In this document: piece after piece, positions 9,996 through 21,643 of the stretch
How positions within the stretch are numbered: position 1 is the first letter of the stretch
Layout: every line of letters starts with the position of its first letter
NCBI RefSeq assembly: GCF_024166365.1
Contig: NC_064839.1
Location: 35,848,378-35,912,377 of the forward strand
Direction: 5' to 3'
Origin: Elephas maximus indicus
Taxonomy: Eukaryota; Chordata; Mammalia; Proboscidea; Elephantidae
Length of the DNA stretch: 64,000 nt
Program-made: the position numbers and the translations under genes
The notes under the pieces: model-generated
What the model was told of the DNA's origin: nothing
The model's input: the letters and a program-made list of their open reading frames with translations, nothing else
The model's database searches: none

Positions 9996-11716
9996 GTGAG
10001 TCAGGCTGGGGGCTGGGGCGTGGGGGTAGGGAGGCCGGGCCCAGGGCAGCGAGACGGCTCCCTGTCGCGGGCGCGGGGCGGCTGAAGCCCGGCCGGGCGG
10101 CGTCTCTTGGGGCGAGGGGACCGAGGGGGCTGGGCGGCGGTGGAAGGGGCGGCGGGAGGAGCGGCGGCCCCTCCCCCGCAGAGCCGCCGGCCGCGCGGGG
10201 CCCGGATTCCGTCGGCCCCCGGGTCTCTGCCGCGCCGGGGGCGCTGCGTGTCTCCCAGCCCGCGGGGCCGCGCCGCACTCCTCGGGCGGCCGGCTCGGCC
10301 TCCCGGCCCGGGGATCACCGCGCACTGGGCCCCGCGTTAGGGCGCTGCGACCAGCGCGCGGCGGCTGCTCTTACCAGGACCCTCCTCCCCAGCAAAGTTG
10401 CCCGAAGACGGACGGCGTGGCCTGGGGCCCGTTCTGGGTACAGGGTCACCATTTTCCTCCCCCTCCAGGTTGTTTGTGCGCCGTCGTTTTACCCTCTCCT
10501 TTCGGCCTAGTCCACTCCCTCCCCTTGTTGGGACGGCCCCTTCGATCAGGCGTTCTTCCTTTCCTCGTCATCTTATTGCTGGAAAGGGCCCGAATATTCT
10601 TTTTATCTTCCCACCTCAGTGGTATTCTAGTTACTTACTTCTCCCTCTCTTTTACAAAGATAAGGGTGCTCTCCCTGGATTAGTTTTATTCCTCTCTTCT
10701 CCTGGGGGTACTAGTTCAGGCACAGATACTGTCCTTTGAGATTTTCTCTCCGTTGCCATTCTAGAGTTCCTTGCGGCGAGGGGGCATGGGTCAGAGATTC
10801 CCGACTTAAAACTATGTTGGCTAAGGCCTGCAGGGGATTCCCAGCATCTAAAATATTAACACTTGAGCTGATCTATCTCTAAAAAATACTGAGGTTAAAT
10901 TCCTATACTGGACACCACAAGAATGTGTCAGAACAGGTTCTCTGTGCAGGGGGCATCAAATCAAAATACTCCCACTGCACTCCACCACCTTTGAAACCAC
11001 TGAGGGCAATAGATATAACTGCATTGTTAACTGCTTATTTCACCATTAAAAAAAAAAATTATGTGGCATTATGAGCTCCCTTCCTGAGAAATTTAGTATT
11101 CAATTTCGGATGTATCCATCCGCTGATTCCCACTGCTTCCCCCTCCCCCCCACAAAAAGGACTTCAGCTGGACATTAATGTATTTAAATTAAGTAGATCC
11201 GAGTGAAATGGTTTACTCTGGAAGGTACTGGACTTTACAAAACTGAACTGACTATTGAGTTTGTACACAGAGTCCTACTTAGTAACTGTAGCCATTGTCT
11301 GTGGCTCTGATGACTTTGGTTGGCAGTAACCACCTTTTGGGTTTTTTTGGTGGGGGGGCAACAGTACCTGAAGTAGTTTGGTAATGTAGTTTTGAGAGTC
11401 AAAAGAAAGAGGCAATTATCAAGAGATGATTCTTAGAGGAGGACTAATGTGGTACAATTGTGTGCTAAAAATAGTCAAGACATTAACACCTTTTGGGCAG
11501 TAATAATTTTCCACGAAACAAGTGCTTTATGAAAGCCTTAGTGTAGAGACCCATTTAGAGACAATTCAGCCTTCCTTTTGCAGGTAATATATTTACAAAT
11601 ATGGGCTTTATCTCTTTTAAATACATACCAGTTATGTAAGAGATGTATGCTATTCTTGGCACTTTTTTAAAAACCATTCAACATAAAAAGTACTTGATGC
11701 TTTTTGTGTTTTTCAG
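9996..11716 (+). other. NFAT5: NFAT5 intron 1
   Basis: The intron runs from GTGAGT to a pyrimidine-rich acceptor (CTTTTTGTGTTTTTCAG). The first 570 bp belong to the CpG island. The rest is AT-rich, apparently unique sequence in which I recognise no young repeat, unlike the next intron. A T-then-G run lies near 11342-11357. Confidence 0.9.
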
Positions 11717-11770
11717 ATTCTCTGAAGTTACACCCATCACAGAATTTTCATAGAGCTGGACTATTGGAAG
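11717..11770 (+). CDS. NFAT5: NFAT5 cassette exon 2 (54 nt)
   Basis: With the G carried over from exon 1 this 54-nt exon encodes DSLKLHPSQNFHRAGLLE, which matches the 18-residue insert I recall from some human NFAT5 isoforms. It is phase 1 on both sides (enters after the first codon base, leaves with GAA G), so skipping keeps the frame. The acceptor is strong (TTTTTCAG). The donor GAAG|GTCAGC departs from the GTRAGT consensus at +3, consistent with alternative use. Skipping would also remove the TAG that ends the upstream ORF at 9577. Confidence 0.93.
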
Positions 11771-12469
11771 GTCAGCGAAGTGCCATTTAAAAGCATATTG
11801 TGTCAGTATGCAAAGGCTTTCTCTGAAATGCGGTTTAAATGAGAAAGTGTGAAACTTTGCTAACTCACACAATGTAGTTTTCTCCTAAAGAGCCTGATCC
11901 TTCTCTTAGAGCAGCTGAATCTTTCTGTCGATTTCATTGCTGGATTAGGTGCTTGTTGGCTGTTATATCTGCTTTGAGAAGCCTTGGAAAAAAAACAAAA
12001 ATCATTTAAAATTATGTGTTGGGTGTTCAACTTAGAATTCTAGATTTTAAGTCTAGCTTTTGTGTATGAAAAGGCACAAATTTTAAGTTCATGAATGTAA
12101 CTGAAAGAGTAACACCAAATACATATTTAGTTTGAAAATTCAGAATTTAGGGCTATTATATGCTGAGCATGTCTAAATGGTGTATTAATTATTACAAAAG
12201 CATTAATGTCATTATTTGCATTGTTTTTTAAGGATAAAGAAAGCCAAGTAGTGGGATGATGATTGAGTTAATGGTTGAGCTATGCTTGCAATAAAGGGCT
12301 TTCAAAAGCCCTGGAAATGTTAATAGAATCTGTAAAATAGTTTAAACTGCCAACAATTTCTTTAGAAAATTCTATTTTGTGTTGTTTTTACCATTTTAAG
12401 ACAAAATACTCTATTTGTGGGGTTTTTTTTTTTTTTTTGGTAGGTTTTGAGGTAATTTCTATATCATCT

Positions 12470-12600
12470 TTGAATCTTATAATCCAGGAATTAGACAGCA
12501 AGGATATTATTTTCCCCATTATACAGATGAGTAAACTGTGATTGAAATTAGGGACTTGAAAAAAGTCACACAGTAGCAGAAACCATGCCTTTTGTGTTTT
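12470..12600 (-). repeat. MIR/L2-type fragment
   Basis: Contains 'ttccccattatacagatgag' and 'agtcacacagtagcag', the antisense core of MIR-like repeats. Preceded by a T-run at 12421-12438. Confidence 0.6.
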
Positions 12601-12729
12601 AATTAATGCTCTTTACACAAAGTCAAGCTGACACTGTAAGGTACATGTAACTAGTAACTTAAATATTTTGTGATCCTTTTTAAAAAGGCCCTAAATATTT
12701 AAGTTTGACTTTAATTTAGACTTTTGCCT

Positions 12730-12945
12730 CTCTTGCAGGCAGTCTGGTATCGGGGGAGAGTGGGCTTTTAAATTGAGCTTGAGTTTGAATGCCAGTTTAT
12801 TATAGTTACTTATTAGCAACTGATGTTTACCTCTCTAAACTTTAATATTCTTTCTATAAAAAGTAGATGATCTCTAAGTTTAGTGAGCTAATATGTATGA
12901 AGTGCACAGTTTAGTATCTGACTTATTACATGTTAGTTTTTTTCT
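12730..12945 (+). repeat. MIR-type repeat
   Basis: Order typical of a sense MIR: 'gagtttgaatgccagtttat', a degraded 'acctctctaaactttaatat', then 'atatgtatgaagtgcacagt' and a GTTAG-like end. Confidence 0.55.
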
Positions 12946-13504
12946 TTGATGTTAGCTAACTTGTTTTAACAGTATACTTTCAAGTGTATAAAGGTTCTGT
13001 AATTTGTTATTGATTGTATTTGTTCTTGAAAGAAGCCCATCAATATATATTTGTATGAAAATCAAATATTTTGAAGACTGTACTTTGAAGTGAGAAATTT
13101 TTAAAGGTATTTCTTAGTGAAACAGATTTTTGCTTTTATTCATATTGTTCAATTTGTGATCATGTCGTGGAGTCGTATTTGTACAAGTCCATCCACTTCC
13201 TGGGCAACAGACCAAAGAGGATCATAATCTTAGATATTATCAGGCAGGAGGAAAATAATGGAAGGAAAAAAAAAAAAAGAATGTTAAGTATTTAAGCAAG
13301 TATTTTTGAGTTGCTGGAAATGCAAAGATAGTTATTTAATATATATACTTACATGGTTGTGTCTAAATAGTTTTATTAAGTAAGACTTATTATATACAAA
13401 ATGTGTATTTACCAAATGTGTCATGTCCTTTTTGTTTTTGATACAGGGTGTTATAAGAAACTTGTTTGCTTGTATAATGAAGCATTTACTATATACCAAC
13501 GTAT
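12946..13504. other. Intronic, nothing recognised
   Basis: AT-rich; an A-run lies near 13267. No repeat family named. Confidence 0.4.
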
Positions 13505-13760
13505 TTCTATTTTTTAACCTTTTATTATGGACGTTTTAATGAATACACAGAAGTAGATGGAATAATGAACCACCATGTGCTTACCCATCACCAGGCTCTA
13601 ACAGTTACCAGTTTATGTCTGGTATTCTTTCTTTTATCCTCTCTCTTTTTTTTTCCCTACCCTAAACTGGATAATTTTAAAACAAATACCAGACGTTATA
13701 TCATTTCATACATAAATACTTCTCTGTTGTACTGTCTTATTTCTTACATTAATTTTTAAA
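13505..13760 (-). mobile_element. Old L1M-type 3' end, antisense
   Basis: 'accttttattatggacgttt', 'atgaaccaccatgtgcttac', then 'ataccagacgttatatcatt' follow the antisense 3' end of old mammalian L1M elements as I remember it. The 64-codon frame here is not a gene. Confidence 0.6.
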
Positions 13761-13904
13761 ATACTTATTTTATTCCAGGAAATGCGTACTCTAGTTTATT
13801 TCAGGAGAGTCTCTTACGTCTCCCCTGCCCTCTTTCAAGATAGAGTTCAGCAAGAGGCTACTGCTTCTAGTGTATACTGTACCCTGTAATCTTTGTTTAG
13901 CTTA

Positions 13905-14115
13905 CAGTTCATGAGGTCAGACTTGGGTTCAAATCCTTATTCTGGCATTTACTTGTGTGTGGCCTTGGCCTTATCATTTAATTTTTTGTGGTTCATTTTT
14001 CTCATCTTTAAATGGGGACAGTAATACTGTTTTCATCATAGATTGTTCTAAAGACTGAGGCAAATTCATATAAAGCATTTAACCCAGCACATAATAAATG
14101 TTCAATAAATGTTAG
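13905..14115 (+). repeat. MIR/L2-type repeat
   Basis: 'gacttgggttcaaatcctta' through 'tcatctttaaatggggacag' to 'cataataaatgttcaataaa' is the standard MIR order with its L2-like 3' end. Confidence 0.75.
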
Positions 14116-14139
14116 TTAAATATAAAAAAGTAAACAGCA

Positions 14140-14370
14140 AACATGTATATAATGCTTACTCTATGTCAGAAACTGTACAAATATGATCTTACAAATTCTC
14201 ATAACAACTCTTTGAGATACTGTTATTACCCCGTTTTACAGATGAGGAAACTAAGGCGTAGTAACTCTGAATAACTTACTGAGAATCACGCAGCTAGTTG
14301 TAGAGCCAAGACCCCAAACCTACGTAGTCTCACTTTAGACTCTATGCTCTTAACCACTGTGCTATAATCC
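14140..14370 (-). repeat. MIR-type repeat, antisense
   Basis: 'ttaccccgttttacagatga', 'cacgcagctagttgtagagc' and 'tgctcttaaccactgtgcta' give the antisense MIR order. Confidence 0.75.
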
Positions 14371-14985
14371 TCCCTATGTTATATAATATAAAGTATTATT
14401 AGTGACATGTATATATACATGCTTCAGTAGTCTCGATCTCCAACTAATAATTAAAAACTAAGCCCAGAGTGAGGAGAATTTGAGTAATTACTATCATATA
14501 GTCTGCTAGTTTTTTTTTTTTTATAGAGTATATATTTTCCAAATTTAAGTTCTTCATTTAGGGAAGCAAGGTTGGAAAACCTGCAGTTGGGTATCATTAA
14601 GCTTTAGAGAGAGAGTCAAAATATCTTTACCATTCAACTAAGTTTACATTTATTTACTTTTACTTAGTCAGTGCTCATCCTTCCTGCTGCTACCTTTATA
14701 TTTAATTTCGTGATTGCTTGACAATGGGAAAAGATGTTCAGCTATTTAATGCAACAATATATAGCCATTAAAGTGATATTTCTGAAGACATGTGAAACTC
14801 TTAGTAAGATAAATAAGTAAAAATGATACTGTTGCACTGGTATTAAAAATAATTTGCATTAAAAAATATCCTGGACGAGCTATATACTACAGGTTTTTAT
14901 TTTTAATTCTCTTTTTTTATTTTCCCTACCTTCTTGAAAGAACATGGTTTGTATATGTTAAGAAAATAAAATGGTTTACAGTTGG
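14371..14985. other. Intronic, nothing recognised
   Basis: AT-rich sequence with a T-run at about 14510-14523. No repeat assigned. Confidence 0.4.
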
Positions 14986-14999
14986 AATAAAAAAAAAAA

Positions 15000-15144
15000 G
15001 TTGCCTTCAAATCAATTTCTGATTCATAGCTACCCGATAGGACACAGTAGAATTGCCCCATAGGGTTTCCAGGTAGTGCCTGGTAAGTTTGAACTGCCAA
15101 CCTTTTGGTTAGCAGCTGAGCTCTTAACCACTGTGCTTCCAGGA
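15000..15144 (-). mobile_element. AfroSINE-like SINE, antisense
   Basis: 'gaattgccccatagggtttc' through 'aaccttttggttagcagctg' to 'aaccactgtgcttccagg'. An A-run at 14989-14999 precedes it. Confidence 0.85.
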
Positions 15145-16068
15145 TTCAAACTTGAAGGCTAGGGTTCTTTGAGGATCTGGGGGAAAAAAATACAACTACG
15201 GAGAAAAAAGGCACCATTTCTTAACTGAAAAATATTCGTTTTGGCCTTTAATTTTTGTTTGCCTCATAAAAAAATAAAGATAAAAATGAAACTAAATGAA
15301 AATTAACAGATAGGCTTAAATAAGAGGTCATTATAGAAATATAGAGGCATAGCATAAAATGGTAGAAAATCAGATAAAAATAAGAATATTAAAAAGTTGG
15401 AAGATAGAGAAAAACATACTAGATTAAAATTTTTAATGATTTTTTTAAAAGCATGAGTTAGATTACACGATGGATCACGTTAAAGAAGTGGTTAAATAAG
15501 AGCTACACATCAATATGGTGGCAATTCTGGTATGAATTAAACGTTTACAACTGGAACATTTTTAAAAGAAAACATGAAATATTATAGTGCCTTAGAAGGA
15601 AATAGATTTTTTTAACTACTGCCAATCTGTTTAATATGTTACCGTGCGTAACTAGATAGATGACCATGAAAACCCTAACAATAATAAAAATAATAGCAGT
15701 GTCTTATTGACTTTCTGAAATATTTCCAAATTGCGATTAGGTGTGACTTTATTTCTCTTCCTAGGATCCATGTTAGTAAAGTTAGACCTTTAACTTCAAT
15801 GAAATGTAAGAAGATATCTTACTGGAAAGAATTTTCTTAAAATATGTAAATGTTAAAAATCTGTCAAAGTATTTTCTTGTTTAGTATCTATGAATCTCTA
15901 TTGAGCCATATCTAGTAACCTAACAATATCATTATGGAAATAATGAAGTTCAAACATATATTAAAAGCCATCCCAGCCTCTTGCTTCTAGGATCCATTTC
16001 TCTGTGAGCTGCCAACTGGTGTCATATCTCTTCCTAAACTCTGCTTTCATTATTTTTATTCAATGCTA
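15145..16068. other. Intronic, nothing recognised
   Basis: AT-rich sequence without a recognised repeat or exon. Confidence 0.4.
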
Positions 16069-16220
16069 TGGAAACCCTGGTGGTTAAGAACTATGGCAGC
16101 TAATCAAAAGGCGGGCAGTTTGACTCTACCAGGCGCTCCTTGGAAACCCTATGAGGCAGTTCTACTCTGTCCTATAGGGCTATCATGATTCAGAATCGAC
16201 TGGATGGCACTGGGGGTTTA
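16069..16220 (+). mobile_element. AfroSINE-like SINE
   Basis: Starts TGGAAACCCTGGTGGTTAAG (a short gap in the head relative to other copies) and ends 'ctggatggcactgggggttt'. Confidence 0.85.
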
Positions 16221-17204
16221 AAAAATTTTTTAAAATTCAGTACTAGAATTCTGTGGTTTATTACCATTAGAGGATAGAAATTCATATTCTAAGGTGTTTT
16301 TTAACCTGACCTTCACTCCTAACTCCGCTGTAATTATTTCAGGAGCTCCCCCCTAAAACTTGAAAGTGATAGTACAGAAAAATAATACTGAATGTAGCAA
16401 ATAGCCAAACTTTATTAGAAAATGTCTCCTCAGGTTATATCTTCTATTAAGAGTAACAGGTGATTTTAAAAAACAAAAGATCAAATTAATATTTGAGAGA
16501 TCAGTTGGGCCTGATTATATGGTGACAGAGGATAGTCCTGTTAACGTTATAGAGGTAAAAGCCATTATTGAATGGAAATGTTCCTTATTAACTTACGTTA
16601 CTGTCTTTTTTGCTCTTGCTAAGATTTTAAGTTACTAAAAGAGATTCATGTATCTTCTGTTTGTTGTGTTGTCTTAAAAAATATATAAAAAACTAAAAAG
16701 TAATTATAAACATGTACTTGAATGAAAAAGTAGAAATTTTATTTATAGGTTAACTACAAATAATGGGTTCAGCTTTCAAATGTAAATAAAATCTGATGTT
16801 GTGGTAAAGGTTCTCTGTTTTAGATGATTTGAGCTAAAGATGTGTTATGTAATAATTTCAGTTACTTCTATTCTTAACTTTTGAAAAACAGATTTTTTTC
16901 TTTTGCTTTTATTTTTAATATTTACTTGAGAAGTAGGTGATAATCATTACTGCTACCCTGCCATGAGGATTTATCCCTTCTTTTTTTTTTTTCCTATTCA
17001 GAAAATACTGTGATTAATCCTTTACTAAATTTGGTAGTACTTGGTTTTGAAGGTGACAAGGACAGAAAAGTTTCTAATAGAGCTAAGTTGTTAATTTCTC
17101 TTATTTTAAAAAATCTACTTAAAGCAATGTTTGTAGGAGATGTTCATCAAAAGAAGGTGTTGGTAGTTGAAGAGAAAAAAGAATAATAAAGCCAATGTTA
17201 GTAA
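16221..17204. other. Intronic, nothing recognised
   Basis: AT-rich; a T-run lies at about 16981-16992. No exon or repeat recognised. Confidence 0.4.
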
Positions 17205-17470
17205 TAACCAAAAACATTTTCTTATTAATTTATGTGTCAGGCACATGTGTCAAATAATTTATGTGCATTTTACAGATATTTTTCAAATTTAATCCTCAAA
17301 AAAAAAAAACCCATGATGTTGTACCATTATCCATATTTCATAATTGAGCAAACTGAGGCACAGAGGTATTCACTAATTTTCTTGAGGTTGCACAGCTAGT
17401 GGAAGAGGCTGGAATTTGAACCTCCCCATTTGACCTTACAGTTGTGAGTTTATACTCTTTTACAGTATAA
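17205..17470 (-). repeat. MIR-type repeat, antisense
   Basis: 'gagcaaactgaggcacagag', 'ttgcacagctagtggaagag' and 'tggaatttgaacctcc' follow the antisense MIR core. Confidence 0.7.
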
Positions 17471-17565
17471 ACATTTGATAAATGATATTTATATTTTGGG
17501 CTCTAGTAACATTAGACACCCACCGTTCAGGTGGTGTAAAAAGAGTACTTTGTGTAGGATTCTTT

Positions 17566-17735
17566 AAAACCCAAAAACCAAACCCACCGCCATCAAGTCG
17601 ATTCCGACTCGTAGTGACCCTATAGGACAGAGTAGAACTGCCCGATAGAGTTTCTAAGGAGCGCCTGGTGGATTAGAACTGCTGACCTCTTGGTTAGCAC
17701 CCGTAGCACTTAACCACTATGCTACCAGGGTTTCC
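17566..17735 (-). mobile_element. AfroSINE-like SINE, antisense, with TSD
   Basis: From 'aaaacccaaaaaccaaaccc' to 'gctaccagggtttcc'. Perfect 11-bp TSD TAGGATTCTTT at 17555-17565 and 17736-17746. Confidence 0.9.
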
Positions 17736-17746
17736 TAGGATTCTTT

Positions 17747-18417
17747 AGCTAAACAAATTCTATAAGTGAGAGAAGTTCTATGAGCCACATGTAAAAATCA
17801 GTAAAGAGTATGATGATGAGCCTTTTGGGGAAGATTTTAAACTTGAAATTAACAATCATTGCCTTAATTTGGTGTGTGTTTTTGGTGTATGTTTTTAAGA
17901 TTTAGGTGAAGCAAATGGCTGACCAAACCATTTCTGTGTTGGCTGATAATGGGACTCAGAAGCAAAAAGTAGGGGAAAGATAAGTAGAAGCCACCACCTA
18001 AGGAGAATTACTTTAGAATTGGAGATACGATGGGCCTTTGGATTTCTGTGGCAGTAGTTTTATGGAAGCGCTGAAGTTAATTGTCCCTTATTTCTGCTGG
18101 TATGTTTCAGAGCCAAACTATATTTGAGAAGAGATGAGCGACAGAAGCAGTACTAAAAGGAGCCTCAGGAGTTGTTTCTCACTGAGTGGTTTTTGTTTCC
18201 TGAACTTCCCGGAAACTTCTGTGTTAGGAATTAGAAGATCTGGGTGAATTAGTTCTAGTTTGGCCGTGAGACCTTGTATAAAATCACGTAAAAACTCCTT
18301 TTCTTCAGCAGAGACATTATTATGAGCCTACTAGAGAACTATGAGAAAGAACAACTAAAGTAATGTTACAGGGCTTTGAAAATTGTGCAGTGCTATATGA
18401 GTTTTGTGTGTTTTTAT
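17747..18417. other. Intronic, nothing recognised
   Basis: No repeat family or exon recognised. Confidence 0.4.
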
Positions 18418-18640
18418 TACCTGCTGTTGAGTTGACCCCCGACTCAGGGCAGCCTCATGCCCAGTGAAATGCTGCCCGGTTCTGTGCTAACCCCAAGATC
18501 AGTTGTCAGTCAGATTGGTGTGATCCACAGGGTTTTCACTGGTTGATTTTCAAAAGTAGATCACCAGGCATTTCTTCCCCTCTGTCTTGGTCTGGAAGCT
18601 CACAACATCATACCAACATGCAGGCCTCCACTGACAGCCC
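18418..18640 (-). repeat. Older SINE-related repeat
   Basis: Begins like the antisense SINE tail ('ctgctgttgagttgaccccc') but continues differently ('cagtcagattggtgtgatcc', 'gtcttggtctggaagctcac'). It seems to be a distinct older tRNA-SINE subfamily or a composite. Confidence 0.5.
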
Positions 18641-18835
18641 CAAAAAACCTGTTGCTGTTGAGTTGATTATGACTCATAGTGAACCTATAGGACAGAGTAG
18701 AACTGCCCCATAGGACTTCCAAGGAGTGGCTGGTGAATTCAATCTGCCGACCTTTTGGTTAGCAGCCAAGCTCTTAGCCACTGTGCCACCAGGGCTCCCA
18801 CTTCCGTTGCCATCCAGTCGATTCCGACTCATCAC
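18641..18835 (-). mobile_element. AfroSINE-like SINE plus a following SINE-tail fragment
   Basis: A full antisense copy ends at 'gtgccaccagggctccc' near 18799. A second, very short tail ('cgttgccatccagtcgattc') follows at once at about 18804-18832. Confidence 0.8.
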
Positions 18836-19029
18836 AATCTGACAGTTAGGGCTCTGTTAACTTACTTTGATTCTTCTTTTCGCTGTCCCTTTTTTTTTTT
18901 TATCTGCTCCCTTCTACCCATATCTCCATTTTCTTGTGGTACTCTACAGTTTGCCTGTTGGTTCTGCTATTATTTCTTATATCCTTTACCTTTCATCTTG
19001 TATCTTTCCCTTCTTTTTAAATATAAACC

Positions 19030-19262
19030 ACCTTTATAGAAGTATAGAAGTGCACCCATTTTAAATGTTGGATAAGTTTTTAACAAGTGTATACATTTGT
19101 GTAGTTGTCACAATCAGGATACAAAAGATTTCAGTCACTATATAAAGCTCCCACTTGATCTTTTGCAGTTAATTCTGACCACTCCAGCCCCCAGGTAACT
19201 ACTGATCTGATTTTTGTTATTTTAGATTTGTTTTGCCTTTTTAGAATTTCTTAGGAATTTGT
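19030..19262 (-). mobile_element. Old L1M 3' end, antisense
   Basis: 'gtgtatacatttgtgtagtt', 'cagtcactatataaagctcc' and 'gtaactactgatctgatttt' give the antisense order of an L1M 3' UTR. Age inferred from divergence. Confidence 0.55.
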
Positions 19263-19439
19263 TGTTCATCCACCATCATCATCCAAAAGGGAAAGCAATA
19301 TAAAAAAATGGGCATAAAGGTAATAAGAAATTTTAAATTCTATTATATATGTCTATATCATTCTATAATATATCCAAGTGTAGATTTTTCAGTGATTGAT
19401 TTTTGATGTTTATTTCTAAGTATATGTTCCAGTTTTTTA

Positions 19440-19632
19440 AAAAACCAGTTGCCATTGAGTCAGTTCTGACTCAGGCGATTCCATATGTGTCAGAGTAGAA
19501 CTGTACTCCATAGGGTTTTTTGTAGTTCATTTTCAGAAGGAGATCGCCAGGTGTTTCTTCCGAGGTGCCTCTGGGTGAACTCGAATTTGCAGCCTTTTGA
19601 TTCGTAGCTGAGCATGTAAACTGCTTCAGTTA
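19440..19632 (-). mobile_element. AfroSINE-related SINE (long-tail variant), antisense
   Basis: 'ccagttgccattgagtcagt', 'ccatagggttttttgtagtt' and 'gaggtgcctctgggtgaact' identify the variant that carries the 'gcctctgggtg' block. Similar copies lie at 25862 and 31173. Confidence 0.75.
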
Positions 19633-20992
19633 ATAGGGTGTTAAAGAGTTTAGTAATTCCATCTAGATTGGAGAAGGAAGTTAGTAATATGGTTCACTTT
19701 TATTGGTTAATATGAAAATAGTTTTGTGCAAAGAGTACCAGAGGATAAAGTTTCCTCTTATATTTTATGATTGTAAACTGAAGTTTAGAAGTTTAAAATT
19801 CCATTTTAGAATAATTTAAGTCTTTAGAGGGGTATAGAGTTGAATATGTAGGAGGGATGTATTTATTTGCTCTGATAGTTTCTGTAGATTAAGCATAAAG
19901 GTAAAAACTGAACGTAATTTATTGTCCCTTAGAGTGAGTAGTATCTTGAGCTTAACTGAGTATTGTAAATACTCTTTTTAAATAAAATTCAAATTTGAGC
20001 AGTAGTTAAACATACTATATGCTATATTGCTGGTTCAGACATTAGACATTAAAGTACTCTTGTTAGCAATGTAATGGAACATTTAAATGCTTGTTGATGG
20101 GGGCCTGGTTATACAAGTGTATTTATTTGAATTCAAGTTTTCATTGCAGTCGTCTGTGTAAATCATTGGGTCACATTGTGGTTGAAAGCATGTTTTATGG
20201 CAATGAAACACCCAAACATAGGTTAAGCTAACAAATAGCTGTTCCTCACAGTGGAATTGTAATTTGAAGTCACAAGAATTTGTTAATTTCTTTTTTCCCA
20301 GTTTTTAAGTACCAGCTTGCTTGTTCAGTCTTCATTCCAGAACTTGTATTTCCCTTGAAAAAATATTACTGTAAAACGGAATTAATGGTAATAATTTAAT
20401 GTTCCCATGTGGAATGTTCAATTTACCAACACCTAGATAAAAAACAGGCAGTTATAAGGACTTTAAAAACACCATATATTAAGTTTACTTGAGTAAGTTT
20501 TTGTAAAACTATATTGTGAACTCCAAGACTCTTTTCTATATTCTTTTTTTGTTTTTGTTGTTCAATCATATGTAAAGTAAATGAGTGTGAAATATAAACA
20601 TAGCTTGAATTTTAAGGAAGTTTTCATTTTCTTAGTTTATTTTTGCCAGAGTACAACATGAAGATTTATGTATAACATTTGAATAACAGATGCTTTGGGT
20701 GGGTTGGGTAAGATGAGTACCTAATTCTTTAAACTCCGTTATTGCTTTTTTTTTTAAACTGGGTAAGGAAATAGTTCAAGGACAGAATGTCATTAGTTAC
20801 GTAAACTACCACACTACTACAGTAAACACAAAGAATACATTCACCGTGTAAAGCACGGTAAATAAAACCTAAAAAATAACTTTCTTGAAAAAATGTTTTC
20901 AACCAAACTTCACAAGAGTGGATAAAATTAACACAATGAATTCTGCACAGAAAAATATTAATGCATACTAAATTGAAAACAAGGAAACTTAT
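19633..20992. other. Intronic, nothing recognised
   Basis: About 1.4 kb of AT-rich apparently unique intron, with T-runs near 20541 and 20746. No exon recognised. Confidence 0.4.
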
Positions 20993-21200
20993 TCAATGGT
21001 GGCTCAATGGTGAAGTGCTTGGCTGCTAACTGAAGGTTGGCGGTTCAAACCCAGTCAGTGGCTCTGCAGGAGAAAGACCTGGTGATGTGCTCCTGGAAAG
21101 ATTACAGCCTAGAAAACACCGTGGGGGAGTTCTGCTCTGTCGCATGGGGTCACTGTGAGTGGAAATCAACCCAGTGGCACATAACAATACCAAATTGACA
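20993..21200 (+). mobile_element. AfroSINE-like SINE, diverged
   Basis: 'gtgaagtgcttggctgctaa', 'ttggcggttcaaacccagtc' and 'ggaaagattacagcctagaa', ending near 'acccagtggcacataacaat'. Confidence 0.8.
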
Positions 21201-21309
21201 ACAGATTTACAGAAGTTCTTATAAACTAAAAATGGTAAAGGTGATAATAAGCAAATCAAAGCCCCATGTAATTTTCAGGCTTGTGAATTAAAACCCAATT
21301 TCGAAAGCG

Positions 21310-21500
21310 TTCATTACTTTCTAGTTGTATGATTTTAGGTAAGTTGCTTAACCTTTTTGTGACTCCAGTTTTCTTTTCTGTAATGCGGGGAAAATAGACT
21401 GATAGAATTGCTATGAAGATTCAGTAAGTTAATGTAATTCTAAATAATTCTAAAGTACTTGGAATAGTGCCTGGTGTATAGTAGGCACTATGTAAGTATT
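21310..21500 (+). repeat. MIR/L2-type repeat
   Basis: 'gtaagttgcttaaccttttt', 'cttttctgtaatgcggggaa' and 'gaatagtgcctggtgtatag' are in sense MIR order. Confidence 0.7.
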
Positions 21501-21501
21501 A

Positions 21502-21643
21502 GCTGTTGCTGTCGAGTCGATTCCAACTCATAGCGACTCTGTAGGACAGGGTAGAACCGCTGCCTACGGTTTCCAAAGAGTGGCTGGTGGATTTGAACTG
21601 CCAACCTCTTGGTTAGCAGCCACGCTTTTAACTACTGTGCCAA
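21502..21643 (-). mobile_element. AfroSINE-like SINE, antisense
   Basis: 'gctgttgctgtcgagtcgat' to 'cttttaactactgtgcc'. It directly abuts the RTE fragment that follows. Confidence 0.85.

Larger units (their letters stand above)
9110..10560. promoter_or_regulatory. NFAT5: CpG island covering the NFAT5 promoter, 5' UTR and exon 1
   Basis: The base composition changes abruptly from AT-rich to very GC- and CpG-rich at about 9110 and falls off again by about 10560. It contains the only strong CpG cluster tied to a recognised gene start here. No TATA box is evident, which fits a broad CpG-island promoter. GC-rich open frames on both strands (for example 9727-10278 and 9948-10325 on the minus strand) are composition artefacts. 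Confidence 0.9.

Noticed and set aside
9727-10325. Minus-strand frames of 183, 125 and 105 codons in the CpG island
   Set aside because: Pro/Ala/Arg-rich shadows of CpG-island composition with no domain and no splice structure.
9713-10510. 265-codon + strand frame starting in the 5' UTR
   Set aside because: Its first codon is GTG, not ATG. Only 9923-9995 is NFAT5 coding; past 9995 it reads through the GTGAGT donor into intron 1. GC-rich composition keeps the frame open.
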